Positions 15,625 through 19,231 of a DNA stretch of 19,231 nt are shown here, one piece after another; the stretch's first letter is position 1; each line of letters opens with the position of its first letter. The translations under genes and the position numbers were made by a program. This DNA is from Lachnospiraceae bacterium UBA3826 (GTDB lineage Bacteria; Bacillota; Clostridia; Lachnospirales; Lachnospiraceae): the NCBI GenBank assembly GCA_002393095.1, contig DGII01000030.1, positions 1 through 19,231 on the forward strand, written 5' to 3'. A model generated the notes under the pieces. The model saw only the letters and a program-made list of their open reading frames with translations. It ran no database searches and had not been told where the DNA came from.

Positions 15625-16698
15625 TTAGTCCATGCAATATTCCTTCACATACTCTGCAAAATATGGTAACGCCAGAGATATATACCCTCTCCTCGAAGTA
15701 ATGATTCCCCTCTTTAGCAATCTGTCCCTATATGTTGAATAATTATCCGGCTTATCCATAGCAGCCAATATCTCATCACGCTTGTATTCTTCTTTATCGA
15801 CAAGCAGAAGTACGAGTTTTCGATCCTCATTGGAAAGCTCTTCCCATATCTTCTCATATGAATACGAGAAAAGCTCAACTTTTAAGGACTCTTCTATATC
15901 CTGTAGTTCTTCATTCTCCCTCTTTTTAAAATATAAGACTCCCAATTCCTGAAAAGCGTAGGGATAACCCTTTGTGATTCTTGCCATGCTCTTTGCTTTC
16001 TCAGACGCTACCCCAAGCTTACTTTTATACATCTCGGTCATTCGTATCATATTAAGAGGTTCAGTTTTAACCGTAGTAGCACGCCTGAAGAAAGTAAGGT
16101 TTTTCACATTATACAACTGCTCAATATTCTCATACAGTCCCGTACAGACCATGTATATCGGATATCCTGCTCTCATCCATTTTCCAAATTCAGATGCAAA
16201 AACAACCATTTCCGGTGTTCTGGATATCTCATCAACACCTATAAGTACCTTCTTTTTTTTATCTTCCACTTTCTGTAACATACTGTCCAATTCCGTACCG
16301 ATATCAAAAAACTCATCTTTTTCCGAACGTGATAGTCCTATTCCGCCACCGGTACCCAATATATTGGCAGACAGATTAATGCTTTTATTCTTGTATTTGT
16401 CACTTACAAAGCCATCCTTATACAGAGAAGCTGCTAATTGCCGTAACATATCTCTTGTAGTAGTAAGACGATAGACAACCCATCCATCAGTCTTGTGTTC
16501 GTCATCCCCGAATTCTTCTTCAATTTTAGCAAGCAAAACCGTCTTCCCTGATCCTCTCACTCCGGTTATCTTATACAAGGATTCAGAAGGATTATCAAAA
16601 TTAAAATTATCTATGATCTCGCGCTCCTGTTCTGTGGGAATATATGTATAATCCGGTATTTTACTGAATGTAGTTGTAAAAGGGTTTTGTCTTGTCAT
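15625..16698 (-). CDS. AAA/STAND-like ATPase with C-terminal winged-helix-like domain
   Basis: This 357-aa cytoplasmic P-loop ATPase has Walker A GVRGSGKT (46-53), Walker B VLIGVDEIS (D155, E156), and a sensor-1-like YMVCTGLYEN (181-190). A helical lid region follows, then a C-terminal segment (about 290-350) that looks like a winged helix. It resembles Orc1/Cdc6-like or STAND ATPases, which act as molecular switches. The true partner is unknown and no toxin, nuclease or transposase is adjacent. The ATG has AAAGGA 7 nt upstream, inside the first of three 29-bp repeats (16698-16775). The gene and its upstream region look richer in A+T than their neighbours, which together with its isolated context may mean recent acquisition. 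A role in defence, plasmid or element control, or regulation is open. Confidence 0.8.
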   Translation of the reverse strand: MTRQNPFTTTFSKIPDYTYIPTEQEREIIDNFNFDNPSESLYKITGVRGSGKTVLLAKIEEEFGDDEHKTDGWVVYRLTTTRDMLRQLAASLYKDGFVSDKYKNKSINLSANILGTGGGIGLSRSEKDEFFDIGTELDSMLQKVEDKKKKVLIGVDEISRTPEMVVFASEFGKWMRAGYPIYMVCTGLYENIEQLYNVKNLTFFRRATTVKTEPLNMIRMTEMYKSKLGVASEKAKSMARITKGYPYAFQELGVLYFKKRENEELQDIEESLKVELFSYSYEKIWEELSNEDRKLVLLLVDKEEYKRDEILAAMDKPDNYSTYRDRLLKRGIITSRRGYISLALPYFAEYVKEYCMD

Positions 16699-16775
16699 TT
16701 TATAATCCTTTATACTTTTATGATTGTTTTATATTCCTTTATACTTATGAATACATTTTATATTCTTTTATAATT
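16698..16775. repeat. Three iterons, 20 bp each, at exact 29-bp spacing
   Basis: On the plus strand the units are at 16698-16717, 16727-16746 and 16756-16775, with a consensus close to TTTTATATTCCTTTATACTT. The first differs from the second at one base and the third at two. The 9-bp spacers differ. The array fills almost the whole gap between the phosphoesterase stop and the ATPase start, and the first unit includes the ATPase ribosome site. This is a likely operator for autoregulation, or a binding array for the ATPase itself. Confidence 0.8.
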
Positions 16776-16779
16776 TAAT

Positions 16780-18561
16780 TCAAGGATCATTTCTTTTGTC
16801 AATATTAAAGCTGTCAAAAAGGACAATCTCCGAATCAGGATTGGATGTATCGTAATAATAGCTGTCTACGGTCCCTTTACCGGTATCCAGTACGGAAAAT
16901 GCCGTAATCGAATTGCTTGCAAGGTAGGGCGTGCCATCTGTAAGCTTGGCTTTATTGGGATATACCGGCTCAAGCCCATATGGATCATTGCTTAATACGT
17001 AGTTATCCTCATTCCATTGTCCTGCTATGGAATGCCTCGGGTCATCAGCATTAAGTGCCGATGGATAATCACTCCTTACAGCATCCTTATAGAAGCAATT
17101 GTATGTATTGCCTATATTGGATGACTCCAGTACATTCATTCTCGTTCCTGTCATGAATCTGTTCCATATATGAGAATGCGCAGTATATACCAGATCCACC
17201 CCGCTATCCTCAAGTAACGGTGCAACATAACGGTCTATATAGTCATTATCGATAGGATAATCATATGTGACCATATCAAGTCTGGTAACCGGATCTTTTA
17301 CCATACCGGGCACAGGATCAGTAAAGGGCGGTATCTGATTACCTCCCAGTGAATGATACTGGAAGTGGAACATGACGATCTTATACTTGGCCTTTTTATA
17401 CTCATCACTTGCAAGCTCTCTTTTAAGGAACCTCATCTGCTTGCTGTCAGGTCCTATGTCCTCGAATATAAAATCTCCGAAGCCGTACATATCCTGCGTT
17501 GCTCCTGGATATTCCGTATACTTGCCTGCGATCCCAAGCATCGGCTGTCTCCATATCCTTGATAAGTCAAGCACTATAAGCCGTATATCACCGATGGTAA
17601 CTGCATAGTACTTCTCGCCACCCTCCGGACTGATAGGCAGATCAAAAAGCTCTTCATAAGTTATGGTATTGTAGGAATTATCTTCTATAAAGCCGGCTTT
17701 TTGCTCATCGGACATCTTATCCGTATCCATCGCTTCAAGAAGCTTTATGGCATATTGTCTTGGCTTGGCATTGTTAAACTGCCACGGAAGGATATCCGAA
17801 TCATTATATACACCCATGACATCATGGTTACCAATGGATGAATATATCGGCGCATACTGGATTATCTTACCGCCCTTATATTCTTTGCCGTTGGTTACAT
17901 GAGATGCTCTTCCCTGAAGAGACCTGAAAAAGGCATTATCGGAATAAAACCAGTCATATGCCCTATCCGGTACATCCGCAAGATCCCCGTTAATGAATAC
18001 TGCATCAACTCTGCCTATCTTCTTCTCTACGGCCTCAAAGCCCGCCGCGCACATATCCTTGATCTGCAGATCGGAGGTCAGCAGTATCCTGATATCCGCT
18101 CCTTTAGCCGGCTTAGCTGCTAGGGTATAGATATCACTTATAGCTCCGTCACTTATCACTCTGTAGGGTATTCTCTCCGATTCCTTCCCATGATATGCCG
18201 GAAGGTCTCTGACTATCGCTCTGTGCTTATATACCGAAGCAGATATCTTCGGATCATCGCAGTCCGATTCCTTTTTCCCTCCCCTTAATCTGCTAAGCTT
18301 ATATGTCGTTGCGCCGATCTCTCTTGTCGGGTCCTTATCCGTTCCGTTCTCATATATCAGAACCTTGTTATCCTTACCTTCCGACTCTGTATACCATTCG
18401 ACGAATACCGAATCATACGTGGGCAGGGCCATATAAGGGTCAGTAAGAAGTCCTTTTGAAGCCATAGCTTTAATATCCATACTCATTATCATGCACACGA
18501 CAGATACTGCGAAGTTTATTATCACGCAGCACACCCTTTTTAACGATCTGCATCTTTTCAT
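16780..18561 (-). CDS. Secreted calcineurin-like metallophosphoesterase
   Basis: This 593-aa protein has an N-terminal signal peptide (basic start, hydrophobic core about 11-27, likely cleavage near AMA-SKG at 34). A beta-rich region of about 40-155 recalls the N-terminal domain of purple acid phosphatases. The catalytic domain follows with metal-ligand blocks SDLQ (163-166), GDLAD (192-196), GNHD (244-247), FHFQYH (399-403) and AHSH (461-464). Block I has D-x-Q in place of the usual D-x-H, a variant known in some branches of the family. It probably hydrolyses phosphomonoesters or diesters outside the cell, perhaps for phosphate scavenging. It starts 3 nt after the MutS-like stop, with GGGGAG about 12 nt upstream, so the two are co-transcribed. 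Substrate is unknown. Confidence 0.87.
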   Translation of the reverse strand: MKRCRSLKRVCCVIINFAVSVVCMIMSMDIKAMASKGLLTDPYMALPTYDSVFVEWYTESEGKDNKVLIYENGTDKDPTREIGATTYKLSRLRGGKKESDCDDPKISASVYKHRAIVRDLPAYHGKESERIPYRVISDGAISDIYTLAAKPAKGADIRILLTSDLQIKDMCAAGFEAVEKKIGRVDAVFINGDLADVPDRAYDWFYSDNAFFRSLQGRASHVTNGKEYKGGKIIQYAPIYSSIGNHDVMGVYNDSDILPWQFNNAKPRQYAIKLLEAMDTDKMSDEQKAGFIEDNSYNTITYEELFDLPISPEGGEKYYAVTIGDIRLIVLDLSRIWRQPMLGIAGKYTEYPGATQDMYGFGDFIFEDIGPDSKQMRFLKRELASDEYKKAKYKIVMFHFQYHSLGGNQIPPFTDPVPGMVKDPVTRLDMVTYDYPIDNDYIDRYVAPLLEDSGVDLVYTAHSHIWNRFMTGTRMNVLESSNIGNTYNCFYKDAVRSDYPSALNADDPRHSIAGQWNEDNYVLSNDPYGLEPVYPNKAKLTDGTPYLASNSITAFSVLDTGKGTVDSYYYDTSNPDSEIVLFDSFNIDKRNDP

Positions 18562-18564
18562 ATC

Positions 18565-19231
18565 CTATATATACTCCCCGGTTACATTATATCTCTCTGC
18601 CATAACCTCGGCTTCATCCACAAGCTTCTCATCATATCCGCTTATCTTAAGCAGCTTAATCGCATTGCGTGTGGTCGCCGCTCCGTCAAGAAGCTTATAA
18701 GCAAAGCTTATATCATTATCCTCTATGGTCTCCTCGAAGTGATAATTGTCATAGCATTCCTTCAGAAGCTCCGTCAGTTCAAGATCATGAGTAGCCGCAA
18801 GTATAAGCCCCCTCACGCCGGATAACTGCTTCATGATAACAGTGGATGCGGATATCCGCTCAACGGTATTGGTACCCCTAAGCACCTCGTCTATAGCCGC
18901 GAGTATAGGGAACTTCTTATCTTCTCCCGCATCGAGTATGCGCTTAAGAGCACGTATCTCCGACATATAATAGCTCTCTCCCGCAAGGATGTCATCTGTA
19001 AGCGCAAGCGACGTATATATCCTGAAGGCCGGAGCTCTGTAGCTGTCAGCCGGTACTGTCCGGATAGTCTGTGCGAGAACAGCCGCCAGAGTGATGGTTC
19101 GAAGCATGGTTGATTTGCCTGAAGCATTAGAACCCGTAAGCAGCATCCCCCTTCTAAGCTCCAGATCATTAGGCACGGGATCTGTAAGCAACGGGTGATA
19201 CAATGATTTCGCCTTGATACCGACATACGAT
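18565..19231 (-). CDS. MutS-family ATPase, C-terminal part (5' end beyond the window)
   Basis: About 221 residues are visible and the reading frame is open to the window edge. They begin with GIKAKSLYHPLL and VPNDLEL, then Walker A TGSNASGKST, the signature segment ESYYMSEI, Walker B AAIDEVLRGTN, and ATHDLELTELL. This is domain V of MutS-like proteins, an ABC-type ATPase. In true MutS the dimer couples ATP binding to mismatch recognition. The part present cannot show whether the mismatch-binding domain exists. The wording of the motifs is closer to MutS-like proteins lacking domain I than to MutS1 or MutS2. No Smr nuclease domain follows, which argues against MutS2. The phosphoesterase gene follows after 3 nt, an unexplained pairing. 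Confidence 0.85.
   Translation of the reverse strand, partial: SYVGIKAKSLYHPLLTDPVPNDLELRRGMLLTGSNASGKSTMLRTITLAAVLAQTIRTVPADSYRAPAFRIYTSLALTDDILAGESYYMSEIRALKRILDAGEDKKFPILAAIDEVLRGTNTVERISASTVIMKQLSGVRGLILAATHDLELTELLKECYDNYHFEETIEDNDISFAYKLLDGAATTRNAIKLLKISGYDEKLVDEAEVMAERYNVTGEYI

Noticed and set aside
16698..16775. CRISPR array
   Set aside because: Only three AT-rich 20-bp units with 9-bp spacers, overlapping a ribosome site, and no cas genes. The geometry is that of iterons.

Overview
The window is about 19 kb of a low-to-moderate GC Firmicute chromosome, and every convincing gene lies on the minus strand. I infer an obligately anaerobic member of the Lachnospiraceae/Clostridia. The evidence is a monomeric [FeFe]-hydrogenase-like protein, an oxygen-sensitive class III ribonucleotide reductase (nrdD/nrdG) with NrdR-type control, AGGAG-type ribosome sites, and heavy use of the ATA isoleucine codon. 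The genus cannot be fixed from sequence alone.

In transcription order (high to low coordinate), the right end holds the C-terminal ATPase half of a MutS-family protein, a secreted calcineurin-like phosphoesterase 3 nt behind it, and an AAA/STAND-like ATPase preceded by three 29-bp iterons. A cell-envelope glycan cluster follows (about 15.5 to 10.8 kb): a GT-C membrane glycosyltransferase interrupted by a frameshift at a run of nine G, a GtrII-like membrane glycosyltransferase, a PT-rich lipoprotein, and two decayed genes, an SGNH hydrolase and a DHHW/AlgX-like protein. Both decayed genes have lost their central catalytic parts. Next come a small one-helix membrane protein and rnhA, under their own promoter, ending at an intrinsic-terminator-like hairpin.

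The nrdD-nrdG operon (9.75 to 7.05 kb) has a strong promoter overlapped by two NrdR-box-like palindromes whose centres are 32 bp apart. After it lies an intact O-acetylation pair, MBOAT acyltransferase and DHHW/AlgX-like partner (6.9 to 3.8 kb), with a promoter whose -35 element sits in the loop of a 40-bp dyad. The left end carries the [FeFe]-hydrogenase-like gene, gltX with a GTG start, and the N-terminal third of a UvrD/PcrA-like helicase whose expected start codon reads ATA.

The genes fall into three groups: anaerobic redox and nucleotide metabolism (hydrogenase, nrdDG), information processing (gltX, helicase, rnhA, MutS-like), and surface polysaccharide building and O-acetylation (two loci, one intact and one partly degenerate and possibly phase-variable). 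I see no rRNA, tRNA, CRISPR array, transposase or prophage gene. Every gap over 100 bp is accounted for by regulatory signals, and no gene-free stretch exceeds 300 bp.
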